Notes: a model not told the origin generated them from the sequence alone. Counted from the first letter of the stretch, positions 1 to 10,715 are shown. The stretch is 64,000 bases of DNA from JALNXF01 sp964555845 (GCA_964555845.1 CAZKUA010000003.1:67244-131243); one strand, 5' to 3'. Translations and numbers: made by a program.

Positions 1-822
1 AAAAAAATAGTTTATTTATCAGTTTGAATAAACACTTCTAATCCAAAAAAAATCAAATATTTATTTACTGGCAAAAAAACGCTGGTTTCAGTCAGAGATG
101 AAAAATCAGCACAAATCCTAGGCCAAATTTGAATAAAATCTATTATTTTAACTGATCCTGTATTTTTATATGAAAGGAATTTGAATGATAGATTCCCGCC
201 TTCGCGGGAATGACAGAAGGGGCGGGAATGACAGAAGGGGCAGGAATGACAGAAGGGGCAGGAATGACAGAAAGAAGATAGGATAGAGGTTAGGGGTAAT
301 GAAAAAACCATTTGAATTTCACTTAGAAAATGATATTTAAAAAATGAGCAAGATTTTATAAAACAAATGATTTTATATCTTTCAAAATCTTGATATAAAA
401 TAGTTTTTTTATCACATTCTATTCATCAAAAAGACCAGCTAGCTAATGATTATTTATTTTTAAAAGATATTGCAAAAAAATATAATATTGAAATTACAGG
501 TAGTATTTCTGACACCCTAAAAGCTTACAAAAAACTTGATTATGTAATTGGGATGAGATTTCATAGTTTAGTTCTTAGTATTGTCTATAATATACCATTT
601 TTAGCTCTGAGCTACTGACAAAAAACAGAGGAGTTATTGTCAGATTTTGATTATAAATTTAAGCTAAATAGTAGGGAATTTGAATTTGAAGATTTTATTA
701 AAAAATTCAGTGAATTAACTCAGACAAATAACTCATTATTTGATTTTTGAGCAAAAATAGATAAAATAAAACAAGATTATAAAATTAATATTACTAAACT
801 ACTTAAAAATGGACTGGAATAA
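1..822 (+). CDS. csaB: Polysaccharide pyruvyl transferase (CsaB-like), 5' end outside window
   Basis: The frame is open from base 1 to TAA at 820 when TGA is Gly; the N-terminus lies left of the window. Family features are visible: SVRDEKSAQIL followed by a TDPVF block, and near the end the YVIGMRFHSLVL block that matches the conserved G-x-R-x-H motif, then an IPFLALSYGQK segment. The family transfers pyruvyl groups from phosphoenolpyruvate to cell-envelope sugars. Between the two conserved halves, bases about 185-303 encode a low-complexity stretch of GQKG(R/Q)E units derived from a GC-rich intergenic repeat. It stays open only because its TGA codons are read as Gly. The next gene starts inside the 3' end (14-base overlap), suggesting translational coupling. 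Family call is firm; the substrate is unknown. Confidence 0.82.
191..270. repeat. Palindromic repeat (family R1) with tandem GGGAATGACAGAAG units, inside csaB
   Basis: It begins with GATTCCCGCC-TTCGCGGGAATGACAG (a 10-bp class palindrome) followed by three further units of the type GG(C/A)GGAATGACAGAAG. The same element occurs between genes at 17344-17510 and 57431-57456. Its GC content contrasts sharply with the AT-rich surroundings. Here it lies wholly within an open reading frame. Confidence 0.85.
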
Positions 823-1255
823 TATAAAGAAAATAGCTTTAGAGACAAAAGACAGAGCCATAGAATTATGAAAAAAATGATTTGTAGAATGAAAAAAATA
901 TAGTGAAAAAGCTATAGAATTTTCTAAGGATAAAATTGATAATGCTCCAGTTTTCCTAAAAACAAAAGAAGATTTTGAAAAAGTAAAAAATGATAAAAAA
1001 TTAATAATTTTTTTCTTAAAAGAAGATGAGGTAGAGAGTAAAAAACTAAAATTACAAATGCCAGTTATCATTACAAAATGATGGATTAATAGTACCACAA
1101 TTAGGTTTTGTTTTGAGGGAGAATCTGGAGATTTATTTAAAGAATTGGATGTAATAAGTGCTCCGGAAATGTTTATTTATAAGCAGTGAAACTTGGATAA
1201 AAAAATTACAGATATCTCTGAAATCAGACAGTTTTTAAAAGATTTTGTAATTTAA
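809..1255 (+). CDS. Small protein with degenerate thioredoxin-like fold (uncharacterised)
   Basis: 148 residues from ATG 809 to TAA 1253, overlapping the csaB end by 14 bases. The N-terminal ~45 residues are Lys/Glu-rich and probably helical. The rest contains a KKLIIFFL strand and an ISAPEMFIYKQG segment that looks like the cis-proline loop and following strand of thioredoxin folds. There is no CxxC pair, so a redox role is unlikely. Function unknown; the fold is an inference from short motifs. Confidence 0.6.
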
Positions 1256-1280
1256 AATATTAATTTTTAACTTAAATTTT

Positions 1281-1493
1281 ATGGAACCAACAGTAATTTT
1301 AATATATGTTTTAATAGTTTTTTTAGTAATAATTTGAACATTGCTTTCTGTTAATTTATTCTATTTACTTAGAACCTTAAAAAGAATAGACAGAGCTACA
1401 CAGTTTGTAGATTCAATTGTAAGTATGCTTGAAAGAATAGAAAAACTCCCATTTGAATTATTAGATCGTTTCTTGAAAAAATTTGAGAAATAA
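1281..1493 (+). CDS. Small single-span membrane protein
   Basis: 70 residues. An N-terminal hydrophobic helix (about residues 4-30, VILIYVLIVFLVIIGTLLSV) is followed by a charged amphipathic tail rich in Lys, Arg and Glu (RTLKRIDRATQFVDS...). It lies between two other + strand genes with 25- and 23-base gaps and is likely cotranscribed. The start follows the AT-rich leader AACTTAAATTTT common in this genome. No family recognised. Confidence 0.65.
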
Positions 1494-1516
1494 ATAGTTA
1501 TAAATAATTTTAAAAA

Positions 1517-2365
1517 ATGATTTGGGCAATAATTAACACATTTCTTGATAGTATAGCGGATGTTCTATACAAGAAAACATTATCGATATCAAGCGTTAAG
1601 CCCATGATTTTTCAATTTATGGGAGAGATTTTATCTATTCCATTTGTTATAATAATTGCTATAATTTTTCATTTTAATTTTAAATTATTTATAGATCCTG
1701 TAGTATTGTGAGGTTTTATATTGATGACTATTTTCTTTATTCTGGGCAATAATCTCTGACAATATTTATACAAAAACGAAAAATTGTCTACACTTATGCC
1801 GTACTTTAAAATTAATAGTTTTATAGTTGTTATTCTTGGCTTCCTATTCTTCAAAGATGCATCTTTAACTTCTTTTTTGATTTGTGTTTGAGCGATAATA
1901 CTTACAACTATTTTTTCAATTGATTATAAGGATTACAGCGCTCCTAAGAATTTTTTCAAAATTATTTTACATGAAGTATACAAGACACTGGAATTTTTAA
2001 TAGCAATATATATTCTAAAAAATATAACGAGTGTGGAATATGTGATACTTTATCAAGTTTATTATGTTGTTATTGTATTTTTAATTATTGCGTATCAGAG
2101 AGATTTTAAGGAATTCAAAAAATTTAATCCTCAAATTCTAAAATATAGATATATGGGTTATTCGCTTTGATTTACTTCTTATTTTATAGATATTTTTCTT
2201 TTAAAAGAATTTTGAGTAATTATTATTACTTTATTTTGATTTCTCTGTTCTTCTTTAACCTTAATTATTGCTTATTTTTTCTTAAAAGAAGTCCCTGAAA
2301 AGAAAGAAATAATGCTTGGAATTTTAGTTACAATACTGGCTGGGGTTGGGTATTATTTTAAATAA
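1517..2365 (+). CDS. EamA/DMT-superfamily-like transporter
   Basis: 282 residues, hydrophobic throughout, with about ten predicted membrane segments (for example residues 35-60 and 75-95) and a final helix GILVTILAGVGYYFK. The two-half arrangement of five helices each, with a C-terminal YFFLKEVPEKKEIMLGI segment, matches the EamA drug/metabolite transporter pattern, where each half ends in a small-residue helix. Several TGA codons lie in membrane helices as Gly. Substrate unknown. Part of the + strand run 809-2929. Confidence 0.6.
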
Positions 2366-2386
2366 TTTATTTTTAATTAGTTTATT

Positions 2387-2929
2387 ATGACTATAGAATC
2401 AAATAATTTTGGATATGAAAAAATTGCAGAAAAAACTGAAGCTGAAAGAAAATTAGAAATTGCGAAAAATTTAGAATTTTCAAAAGAAAAACAAGTATTA
2501 CTCGAGAAAATTGATAAAGAAAAAAAGCTTACTTATCTTAAGTCTCTTGTTGAGAGATGATTAATAAATATTACTACGGCTGAACATATTGTTTCAGGTG
2601 AGGCATTGGATAATGCGCAAATAAAAGAAATTTTTGAGAAAATTGATGAAATAGATGAAATCCAAAATATTGACAATATCTTACCGAAGGATCTTAGAAT
2701 CTCAAAAGATGATTATATACAAGCATTAGAAGATACAATTTTCAGGCAAGATATTTTAATAAAGCTCGATGATTCTCTAAGTTATCTTTATAGTAGTTCA
2801 AATAAATATCCACTTTGAATTATAAATTTTTTCTCATGACTAATGCGCTCCCTAGACAAAAATCACAAAAATACAATAAAAGTCCAAGAAAATACTATTG
2901 ATATTAAAAGGAATTTAGTTAAGGTTTAA
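2387..2929 (+). CDS. Uncharacterised charged helical protein
   Basis: 180 residues, rich in Lys, Glu and Ile, predicted mainly helical with coiled-coil character at residues 10-55 (KTEAERKLEIAKNLEFSKE). It starts 21 bases after the transporter and ends at TAA 2927, right before a repeat-rich spacer. No signal peptide or membrane segment, so probably cytoplasmic. No family recognised. Confidence 0.6.
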
Positions 2930-2940
2930 TAAAATTAAAA

Positions 2941-3130
2941 TGTCATTCCTCTCTGTCATTCCCGTTCCTCTTCTCGTCACCCTGAGCGAAACGCAGTGCA
3001 GTCGAATGGGTCTATTTACTTATAAATACCTTTTCTTAAAATTGGAAGATTGAATTAATAGATCCTTCGACTACGCTCAGGATGACGAAGTGGAGGATTG
3101 CTCGAAATGACAAAGGGAGTTCGAAATGAC
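2941..3130. repeat. Spacer with palindromic repeats (family R2, and R1 fragments)
   Basis: The convergent spacer between genes ending at 2929 and 3162 contains TGTCATTCC-type fragments (2941-2965) and a ~113-base R2 element (2975-3087). R2 runs from CGTCACCCTGAGCG through TCGAATGGGTC, then an AT-rich middle, to GATCCTTCGACTACGCTCAGGATGACG. Its ends are imperfect inverted copies of each other. A near-identical element lies at 60773-60880. It could fold into a long hairpin in RNA and may serve as a terminator for both genes. Confidence 0.8.
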
Positions 3131-3161
3131 AAATAGAAACACGAAAATAGATATGATTGAT

Positions 3162-4361
3162 TTAAATCCTAAATTCTCAATCTTTATAGATAATTAATTT
3201 CTCTCAGTTCTCGAGGGTTGCCTCTACGGTGCGATTTGTAGTTGACATTATGTCAGTGTGAATTGCTGATTCATTAAAACCTAAGTTCTCCCAATCTTCA
3301 GGAGTTTGGGTTGCCATATTTCAGTCAAATGCTTCATGATATGAAGCTCCGACAGCTATGTGTGTATTTCAGAACTCTCATCCTACATTTTCGTCATAAA
3401 GTGTCTCTCACATAAACTTTGTAATTCTAGAAAATCTCCTGTCAGTAAGTGAGAATTCTCATATTTTATCAGCTCACTCAGCTGCCAACATTTCTTTTAA
3501 AAGATTTTCTCAGCTACTTGCTTTTGATTTTATTATAATTCAATCTTTAAATTCTAACTCAATTCACTCAATTTTATTTCCGTATCTATAAAGTGGTTGA
3601 TTGAATTTTATCCAACCGTTTGTCCCTCTCCAATCAGGAGATGTAAAGATTTCAAAAGATGGAATATTTCTTCCACTTCCACCTAGCCATTGTCTTTTTT
3701 CTCAAATTAATACTTCTAAATCGACGTCGGTTCCTGTTACTTTTACTTTTTGTATTTTGAGCTTATTTAATTTTTGTCTAATAGCTTCTATTTCACTAAA
3801 TACTTCTTTCCATTTTGCAATTGGATCTATTTCGTCTAGAAAGCATGATTTAATTATTTCTTCCCAATATTCCTCAATTGTTAATCAGGCGTCCTGGACC
3901 ATTGCTTCTGTCCCGTATAAACCTATTGTCCAAGTTAATTTTCAATCATTTTCTTTTTTATTTCTCGCGTCCATATATGGTTTAAGTATTTTTTGTCTTG
4001 AAATAAGCTTCTTGCTATCAATTCCAGCAAGCTCAAATTTATCCCAACTTGATTCTATTCTCACAAAATGATCACAAGTATTTATAAGCTCCATCATATA
4101 ATTTTTTGGCCAAAAATTCAGCTGATCTTCATCTGCCATTTCAAAGAAATTTCTCTGCGTTCACTCAGGAAGATAATTTACAATATAATTTCCACCTGCT
4201 TCCAGAACTGATTTTTGAAGCTCAACCAAAAGATGCTTTGCACTTTCCGGAACTTGCAAATAAACCACATCTCACTTTTTTATTCATTCACCTCACCAAA
4301 GCGCGAATTTAATTAAAACATCAGCATATTTTTTCAGGATTTCTTGATTTGGAATGTACAT
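3162..4361 (-). CDS. M29 family aminopeptidase (AmpS-like)
   Basis: 399 residues, the usual length for M29 (thermophilic-type) aminopeptidases, which are two-metal cytoplasmic enzymes removing N-terminal residues. The N-terminal domain has the YADVLIKFALWGGEGIKKGD block. The C-terminal domain holds the expected ligand motifs: SGEN and GEFSLTD (Glu), the block NTHIAVGASYHEAF (His and Tyr), and SAIHTDIM (His-x-Asp). The start ATG (4359-4361) follows a promoter flanked by two palindromes (see 4386-4469). It is the last gene of the - strand block that carries the export system, but the dedicated promoter suggests separate control. Confidence 0.85.
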
Positions 4362-4385
4362 AAATTTAAAAATAAAAAAACTAAA

Positions 4386-4469
4386 TTCCTTGGTACCGGT
4401 ACCAAGGAAACTCAACTATAAGTATATGAAAAAGTTTAATTTAGTCAAATTAGCAAGGTACCGGTACCT
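4386..4469 (-). promoter_or_regulatory. Promoter of the aminopeptidase gene flanked by two GGTACCGGTACC operators
   Basis: On the - strand a -35 box TTGACT (4443-4448) and -10 box TATACT (4421-4426) are 16 bases apart. A 24-base perfect palindrome with core GGTACCGGTACC occupies 4386-4409, over the expected start of transcription. A second perfect palindrome of 14 bases with the same core lies at 4456-4469, just upstream of the -35. The centres are 65 bases apart, close to six helical turns, as in repressor-loop operators. Symmetry and core resemble LacI-family sites; the regulator is not in this window. Confidence 0.7.
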
Positions 4470-4483
4470 CTTTATTTTGAATT

Positions 4484-5689
4484 TTACTCAAACCTCAGTG
4501 CATCAATTGGCTTTAATTTTGCAGCTTTTCTGGCTGGGAGTATTCCAAATATTATTCAAATTAGAACTACACTTCCAAAGGCTAGAAATATGGATTTCGT
4601 AGTTATGACAGCTGTCAAGAAGCCTTTTATGGCGTTTACTATTGAGAAGCTCAGGGCAATTCATATTAATCCTGCGACAATACTGATAATTAGAGCTTCT
4701 ATTAAAAATTGCATTAAAATATCAGTTTTTGTGGCTCCGATGGCTTTTCTAATTCAGATTTCTCTGGTTCTTTCAATAACTGAAACAAGCATTATATTCA
4801 TTACTCAAATTCATCCAACAAGAAGAGAAATTGTCGCAATTCCGGCCAAAAACATAGTCATTGTACCGGTTACTGCTGTTATTGATGAGAGCATTTCTGA
4901 CATTGAACTTATAGAAAATGGTGCGTCATCTGCATTTGTAGTTTTTGTATATTTAAGAAGTTCATCATTTATATAAGCTTGATAAATATCGGTTTTTGTA
5001 GGATCATCAACCTCAATATCTACGCTCGAATAATAGTGAGTTCAAATTATTTTATTCATAACGGTTGTAATAGGCAAAAATATCCTTCTATTGGCTTGGG
5101 AATTATCTTGAAGCGTTCAAATAATTGTATAAATTCCATTTTCTAATTTTATTTCCTGACCTATTGGATCTGTAGTTTCAGAACCAAAAGCATCTGTTAC
5201 AATAGTATTTCCTATAACTGCCACTTTTTTATTTTGAGAAATATCATCTGTATTTATAAATCTTCAGTTTGAAATTGAAATTCATTTAATTTCTAAATAT
5301 AAATTCTCCACTCCAACAATATTTGCATTCGTATTATAGCTTCAATAAATAAATTGCTTGGAAGTTGTAACCGTAGGGGATACTCTTTTTACTCCGGGAA
5401 TATTAGCTACAAAATTTACAAATTCATCATCAATTAAATCTTTTGTAGATCATCATCACTGTATTGTCCCAACTTGTGAACTATTTGATCTGCCAGGAGA
5501 TACTGTTATAAGATTGGCTCACATACTGTTGAATCTATCGACAATTGAAGCCGAGGTTCCTTCACCAATTGCAAGCATTGTAATAATACTAAAAACCCCA
5601 ATAATAATTCCGAGCATACTTAAAGCCGATCTAAGTTTATTGCTTAGAAGTGCTGTTATTGCAGATGATAAATACTCGCTAAATGCCAT
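4484..5689 (-). CDS. macB: MacB-type ABC transporter permease
   Basis: 401 residues with the MacB/FtsX layout. An N-terminal transmembrane helix near residues 20-42 (SALSMLGIIIGVFSIITML) is followed by a ~220-residue extracytoplasmic MacB-PCD domain (GxNxxTVSPG-like ITVSPGRSN near 65). Three C-terminal helices follow, with the signature GGIGVMNIMLVSVIERTREIG and a GATKTDIL coupling segment. It should act with the ATPase gene upstream (5748-6419) and the fusion protein (6483-8579). It lies 58 bases after the ATPase, with an R2 repeat fragment in the gap. Substrate unknown; peptide or lipid export is usual for the family. Confidence 0.88.
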
Positions 5690-5710
5690 ATAATTTATTT
5701 GTTATTTTTA

Positions 5711-5739
5711 ATAGATCCTTCGACAAGCTCAGGATGACA
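5711..5739. repeat. R2 repeat half-element
   Basis: ATAGATCCTTCGACAAGCTC-AGGATGACA, the right half of the R2 palindrome seen at 2975-3087 and 60773-60880, placed between the ATPase stop and the permease start of the same operon. Confidence 0.8.
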
Positions 5740-5747
5740 CAGAGGGT

Positions 5748-6419
5748 CTATACTATCATTCCGTCTTTTATAAAAATGTGTTTTTTGGCAAATTTGTCGA
5801 CTTCGGCAGAATGGGTAATTATAAGAATTGTTTTTCACTCTTCGTTTAGTTTTGTAATAATTTCCATTACATCATTTCCAGTTTTGCTGTCGAGAGCTCC
5901 AGTTGGTTCATCTCATAAAATTAGAAGGGGATCAGTTACAATTGCTCTGGCTATAGCGACGCGCTGTTGTTGTCAACCAGACATTTCATTTGGCAGAGAA
6001 TAAATTTTATCACCGAGTCCGACTTTTATAAGGGCTTCAATTGCTTTTTGTTTTCTTATTTTTGCTGGAACTCATTGATAAACTAGAGGAAGCATCACTT
6101 GTTTAATGGCTGGAGTTTTTGGAAGTAAATTATATCATTGAAAAATAAATCCAATATTTCTTCTTCTGAGAAGTGCTTGTTCATCATCAGTTGCCTTAGA
6201 AATATCTATTCCATCAAAAAAATAAGCTCCACTTGACGGATTATCAAGCATTCAAATAATATTCATTAGAGTTGATTTTCCACTCCCACTTTCTCACATA
6301 ATTGAAGCAAATTCTCATTTATGAAGTTCAAAATCTACTCATTTTAATACTTCAATATCCTCATCTCCCACATGGTAGATTTTTTTAATTCCGGTCATCT
6401 TTATAACTTGTTCTTGCAT
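5748..6419 (-). CDS. MacB/LolD-type ABC transporter ATP-binding protein
   Basis: 223 residues, standard for this subfamily. Walker A is MGESGSGKST (the first Gly is a TGA codon). The Q-loop is GFIFQGYNLLP, the signature SGGQQQRVAIARA, the Walker B/D-loop region LLILGDEPTGALD, and the H-loop ITHSAE. The Ala normally preceding DEPT is Gly here, also encoded by TGA. It is the cytoplasmic energy subunit for the permease at 4484-5689 and fusion protein at 6483-8579, and all three are on the same strand in the order fusion protein, ATPase, permease. Confidence 0.9.
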
Positions 6420-6443
6420 AATTGTTTTTTAAAAATCCTTATT

Positions 6444-6478
6444 CTCCCTCTCCCTTCGGGAGAGGGTTGGGGTGAGGG
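6444..6478. repeat. R3 palindromic repeat
   Basis: CTCCCTCTCCC-TTCGGGAGAGGG followed by TTGGGGTGAGGG, a GC-rich hairpin-forming repeat found again at 61253-61288 (inside dus) and 61971-62005. Here it lies between the fusion-protein stop and the ATPase start. Confidence 0.85.
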
Positions 6479-6482
6479 CCTT

Positions 6483-8579
6483 TTATCTAAATCCTCAGCT
6501 AGTATTACTACTACTTCATGAAGTTCATCCAGTTCTTCCTCATGGAATTAAACCAGATGAGCCTGATTTTATTGCGGAAGTAATTTTTTTAAGAATTATA
6601 TCACCAATATTTAGTCATTTAATAATTTCTATATCAGTATCATTTGTAATTCAAGTTTTGATTTCTTTTTTTATTTCCTGTCATTTTTCTTTGACAAGAA
6701 CATATTTTGATTTTGGGGTCTCTTCTATATATGAAGCAGGAATGACAAGAATATCTTTTTTACTTTCTACTAAAATATTTACTTTCGCAGTCATAGAGCT
6801 ATAAATTTCGGCGTCTCATTTATCAAGTGTAATAGTGATTGTATAAGATGTAACTCCGGAAGTTGAAACTGGAGTAGAATCTTTTTCGCTTACAGTTCAG
6901 ATAAATTCTTTGTTTGGATATGAATCAAAAATTATTTTTGCACTTTGATTAAGAGATATTTTTACAATATCAAGTTGATCAAGAGTTGCTGATATTTCAA
7001 CCAAATTAGGATTTTCTATGTAAATAAATTTTTGCTCATCGGCTGTTAAATTATCTCCAACTTTAAAATCTATTTTTCTAATTGTTCCATCAAATGGTGC
7101 AGTTAACTCATATTTATCAAGATTTTTTTGTGCATTAACAAGGGATAATTTTTGCTTTGCTACATTATTTCTTGCTTGTGCTAATTCAACTGCAGTTGCT
7201 CAATTTTGAACTACTTTTAGACTTTCTTTCGCATATTCTAAACTATTAACCGCACTTGTTATATCTAGATTTTTTTGTTTAATTTGTGAGCTGTAATTAT
7301 TTGCACTGTATTCTCTGTCGCTATATAGTTTATCAAGGTCATTTTGAAGTTGAATACTTGTAGTGTTTTTTAGTTTATCAAGTGCGATTTCAGTATCAGA
7401 AATAGACTGTTTTTTTGAATTTATTGTATTAGTACTTTGTGCCTTTTTTACCTCTGGATCTGTAAGTTTTTCAATATTTGTAATTGTTGATTTAATAGTA
7501 TTATAAGTTGTTTGTGCAGAAGTTGTCATAGAAGAAAAAGTGGTAGATTTACTATCAATATCACTTTGTGAAAAGCTAGAAGAAGTGATACTTGCATTCA
7601 TCATTTCTTGCCCACTTTTGCCTAAATCTATTAATTTATCATAACTATCTAGAAGTTTATTTAAAAAAATTGTAATTTCTTCCGGAGTTTGACTGGTAAT
7701 ATTTAATGAATTATAAGATGTTTTAGAGCTTAGAAATAGTGAATTTGCCTCTCTCCAATTGTTTTCGGCTTGAGTCTTAGTATTTGAATTTTTCGCTCAA
7801 AGATACATTTCATAAGAATCATTTTTGTTTTTATTTTCATCAGTAATTCAGAGTATTTCATCAGCATCAAAAATACTATTTTCTATATCTATGATTTGTT
7901 TTTTTGCATTTGTGTAAGCATCACTTATTGTTTTTGTAAGGTCTACGCTATAATCTGTTAATCATTTTTCTTCTGTAATTTCGAGTGTAGTTAATTCATT
8001 TTTAAGGTTTGTAAGTTGTAATTCTTTATTTTTTATATCCGATAAATTATTTTTTATTGCCAGATTTTTTTGCTCAATTTGATTATCATAATCCTTAAGT
8101 TTATTATCTTTATCAGCTAGCAAATTAGTGAGGTCATTTTGAAGTGTTAGAATTTTATTTTCAGCTACTGTAGTGTTATTTTCAGCATTGAGAATATCTT
8201 TATATTCAGCTCAATTTAATAAATCTTCCAATTTAATTTGGGCATCATTTAGGGATAATTCGGCTTGTCTTATTGTATTATTAATATCTTCTTTATCAAG
8301 TTCTGCTATAAGTTGGTCTTTTTTTACTTTTGCACCATCCCTAAAATATACTTTTGTAACTTTTCAAACTTGGTTAAATTTTAGTTTTTGTTCATCTACA
8401 AGTGCAGCCTGACCTGTTACTTTTATTGCATTTTCTATACTTCCAGTCCCAACACTATATTCTTTTGTAACGGTTGTTGTCTTAGATTTTGTATTGAAAT
8501 AATAGCTATATATAGAATATCCAATAGAGATAATTATAAGAAAATATATAATTTTTTTGATACTAAGAAATTTTTTCAT
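6483..8579 (-). CDS. Membrane fusion protein (HlyD/MacA-like) with a greatly extended coiled coil
   Basis: 698 residues against about 370-400 for ordinary MacA/HlyD proteins. It begins with a Lys-rich start and one membrane helix (IIYFLIIISIGYSIYSYYF). A first barrel/lipoyl half follows (about 50-110, IKVTGQAALVDEQKLKFNQVG and AKVKKDQLIAELD). Then come roughly 400 residues of Lys/Glu/Asn/Leu-rich heptad-like helix, the second lipoyl half (KVGDNLTADEQKFIYIENP), a beta-barrel, and a Gly/Ser-rich tail GSSGLIPGGRTGGTSGSSSN. The hairpin length suggests a long rod reaching across a thick cell wall. It is the first gene of the macA-macB-like operon. Two-helix coil and barrel limits are estimates. 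Confidence 0.82.
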
Positions 8580-8642
8580 GATTTTTTGGTTATTATACTC
8601 TAACTATTACGAAATTATCGAATTTTTATTTCAAAAAAGTCT

Positions 8643-9245
8643 TTATTTTTTCCACAAAATAATTTTTTTGTAAGCCAAAATCCAAAGTATAGCCCACAAG
8701 CTCACTACTATTGAAAGTGGAAGAATTTTCTCATTATCTACCAAAGCAATATGAACAGCTCCAAAAATAAAAAATAAATAGGTTAATCTTTGTAATCTTT
8801 TCCAGTTTTTTCAAAGGATTTTTTTACTAAATTTATTAGAAGTGAGAGTGAGAATTATCCCGATATACATCCCAATCATTCACCAACCGAAGAGATTAGT
8901 TAAGTTGTAATAATCAGGATTTGTAAGTCAAACTAGTAGTGACATTTTTGCATTAAGAAAAAATCAGATAGAATGAGCGACAATAAAAACTCCAGAAATT
9001 ATTCAAATTTCCTTTCTTAAAGCTACTATTTTTTTCAAAATTCCGAGTCTAGGTAATACATCCGAAAGTGGTCTAGAAAATACAATAAGTAACAGACAAT
9101 ACCACCCAAAATCTCAAAATTCTACATAAAAATTAGGATAAAATATTATTAAAATTCAAAGAAGTGGCACAAATTTAAGAATTTTTTTGATAACTAAAAA
9201 TCCAGGAAATGTTCAACCAAATATAAATTTTTTAATTCAGTTCAT
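8643..9245 (-). CDS. Ferric-reductase-like transmembrane protein (MsrQ/YedZ-type)
   Basis: 200 residues with about six membrane helices. Conserved-looking features are IVAHSIGFFLN (a haem-ligand type His in a helix), NLFGWGMIGMYIGIILTLTSN, the basic loop ILGKNWKRLQRLTYL, and GAVHIALVD with a second candidate haem His. This matches the ferric reductase-like transmembrane domain, which carries haem b. The usual MsrQ partner MsrP is not adjacent. The - strand start lies 81 bases after the helicase stop. Confidence 0.72.
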
Positions 9246-9326
9246 AAGGTAAATTAAAAATATACTTCAGTTTGAAGTATATTTAAAATTTTAAAAAAAA
9301 CAAAATATTTCAATACGTTATAATAT

Positions 9327-10550
9327 TTACCTCCTAAAACTTCTCTTTCTTTCTCAAGAAAAACGTCATCTAGAAGCTGGTTTTTTGGGTGTGTTTTGTT
9401 TGGTTTGAGAGACTGTTATCGCAAATGGATGATTTTCTACGACATCAAGCTTTCTTCAGATTAATTTCTCGATATCTTGTAAATATTCCACTTCTTCTTG
9501 ATCACAAAAAGATAGCGCTATACCATTTAATCCTGCTCTTCCGGTCCTTCAAATACGGTGTACATAAGTTTCACTTTCATTTGGAAGGTCAAAATTAATT
9601 ACATGAGATAGGTCATCAACATCTATTCCGCGAGCTGCAATATCTGTTGCGACTAGTACTCTTGTTTTCCCGGTTTTAAAATTACTAAGTGCTCTTTGGC
9701 GAGCGTTTTGAGATTTATTTCAATGAATGGCTTCAGATGTAATTCAAACTTTATCTAGGTCCTTTACAATTCTATCTGCTCAATGTTTTGTGCGAGAAAA
9801 AACTAAAACTGAAACTATCGCAGGATTTTTTAATAAATGAGCTAAAAGAAGTTTTTTATCATTTTTTTTCACGAAATAAATTGCCTGTTTTACAGTATCA
9901 GCGGTCGAAGAAACTGGAGTAACTTCAATTTTCACAGGATTAACTAGAATTGAATTAGCAAGCGCTAGAATTTCTTTTGGCATTGTAGCCGAGAAAAATA
10001 GGGTTTGTTTTTTTGCTGGAAGCTTAGCTAGAACTTTTTTAACATCATTTATAAATCACATATTTAGCATTCTATCAGCTTCATCTAGGATAAATATTTC
10101 TACATATTTTAAATTTATAAATCATTGATTCATAAGGTCCAAAAGCCTTCCTGGAGTTGCCACCAAAATATCTATTCATTTTTTTAATTTTTGAGTTTGA
10201 GCATATTGAGAAACTCATCAAAACACAACTGCATGACGAAGTCATAGATTTTTCCCATAAGCAGTGAAACTCTCTTCTATCTGAATAGCAAGTTCACGAG
10301 TCGGAGTCAAAATAAGTGATTTAATAACTCTTGGCACATTTGAAACTTCTTTTTCACGTGACAGAATTTGAAGAGTTGGAATTGCAAAAGCAGCGGTTTT
10401 TCAAGTACCGGTTTGTGCTCCACCTATAACATCTCTTCATTCGAGAATATAGGGAATTGCCTTTTCTTGGATTGGAGTAGGATTTTTGTATCACTCCTTT
10501 TCAAGAGCTTTTAAAATAGGACTTATTAAATTAAGGTCTGTAAATAACAT
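9327..10550 (-). CDS. DEAD-box ATP-dependent RNA helicase
   Basis: 407 residues, a compact RhlE-like helicase. The Q motif is NPTPIQEKAIP, motif I GAQTGTGKT (one Gly from TGA), Ia LTPTRELA, Ib TPGRLLD, II LDEADRM, III FSATMP, V VATDIAARGID and VI HRIGRTGRAG. The C-terminal tail is short and basic (PASRGRFSGERKRSFRR), typical for RNA contact. It unwinds RNA in ribosome assembly or decay. It is transcribed away from the coiled-coil gene at 10716, with a 165-base AT-rich divergent spacer. Confidence 0.95.
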
Positions 10551-10715
10551 CGTTTATTTGGGTGAAAAAATATATTCTTTTTTATAAAGAAGTCGTAGTA
10601 TATTCAAAAAAGTCTTTTTGTCGATTAAAAAACCAAAATATTTGCAAAAAATAAAAATAAATGATATTATGAATATATCTCTAAGAGATTTTAGATATTT
10701 TTTAAATTTATAAAT

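Noticed and set aside
191..270. The tandem repeat could be a CRISPR array.
   Set aside because: The units are about 15 bases, directly adjacent without spacers, and belong to a dispersed palindromic repeat family.
3601..4071. A 156-residue + strand frame.
   Set aside because: It runs antisense through the M29 aminopeptidase gene, whose motifs are unambiguous.
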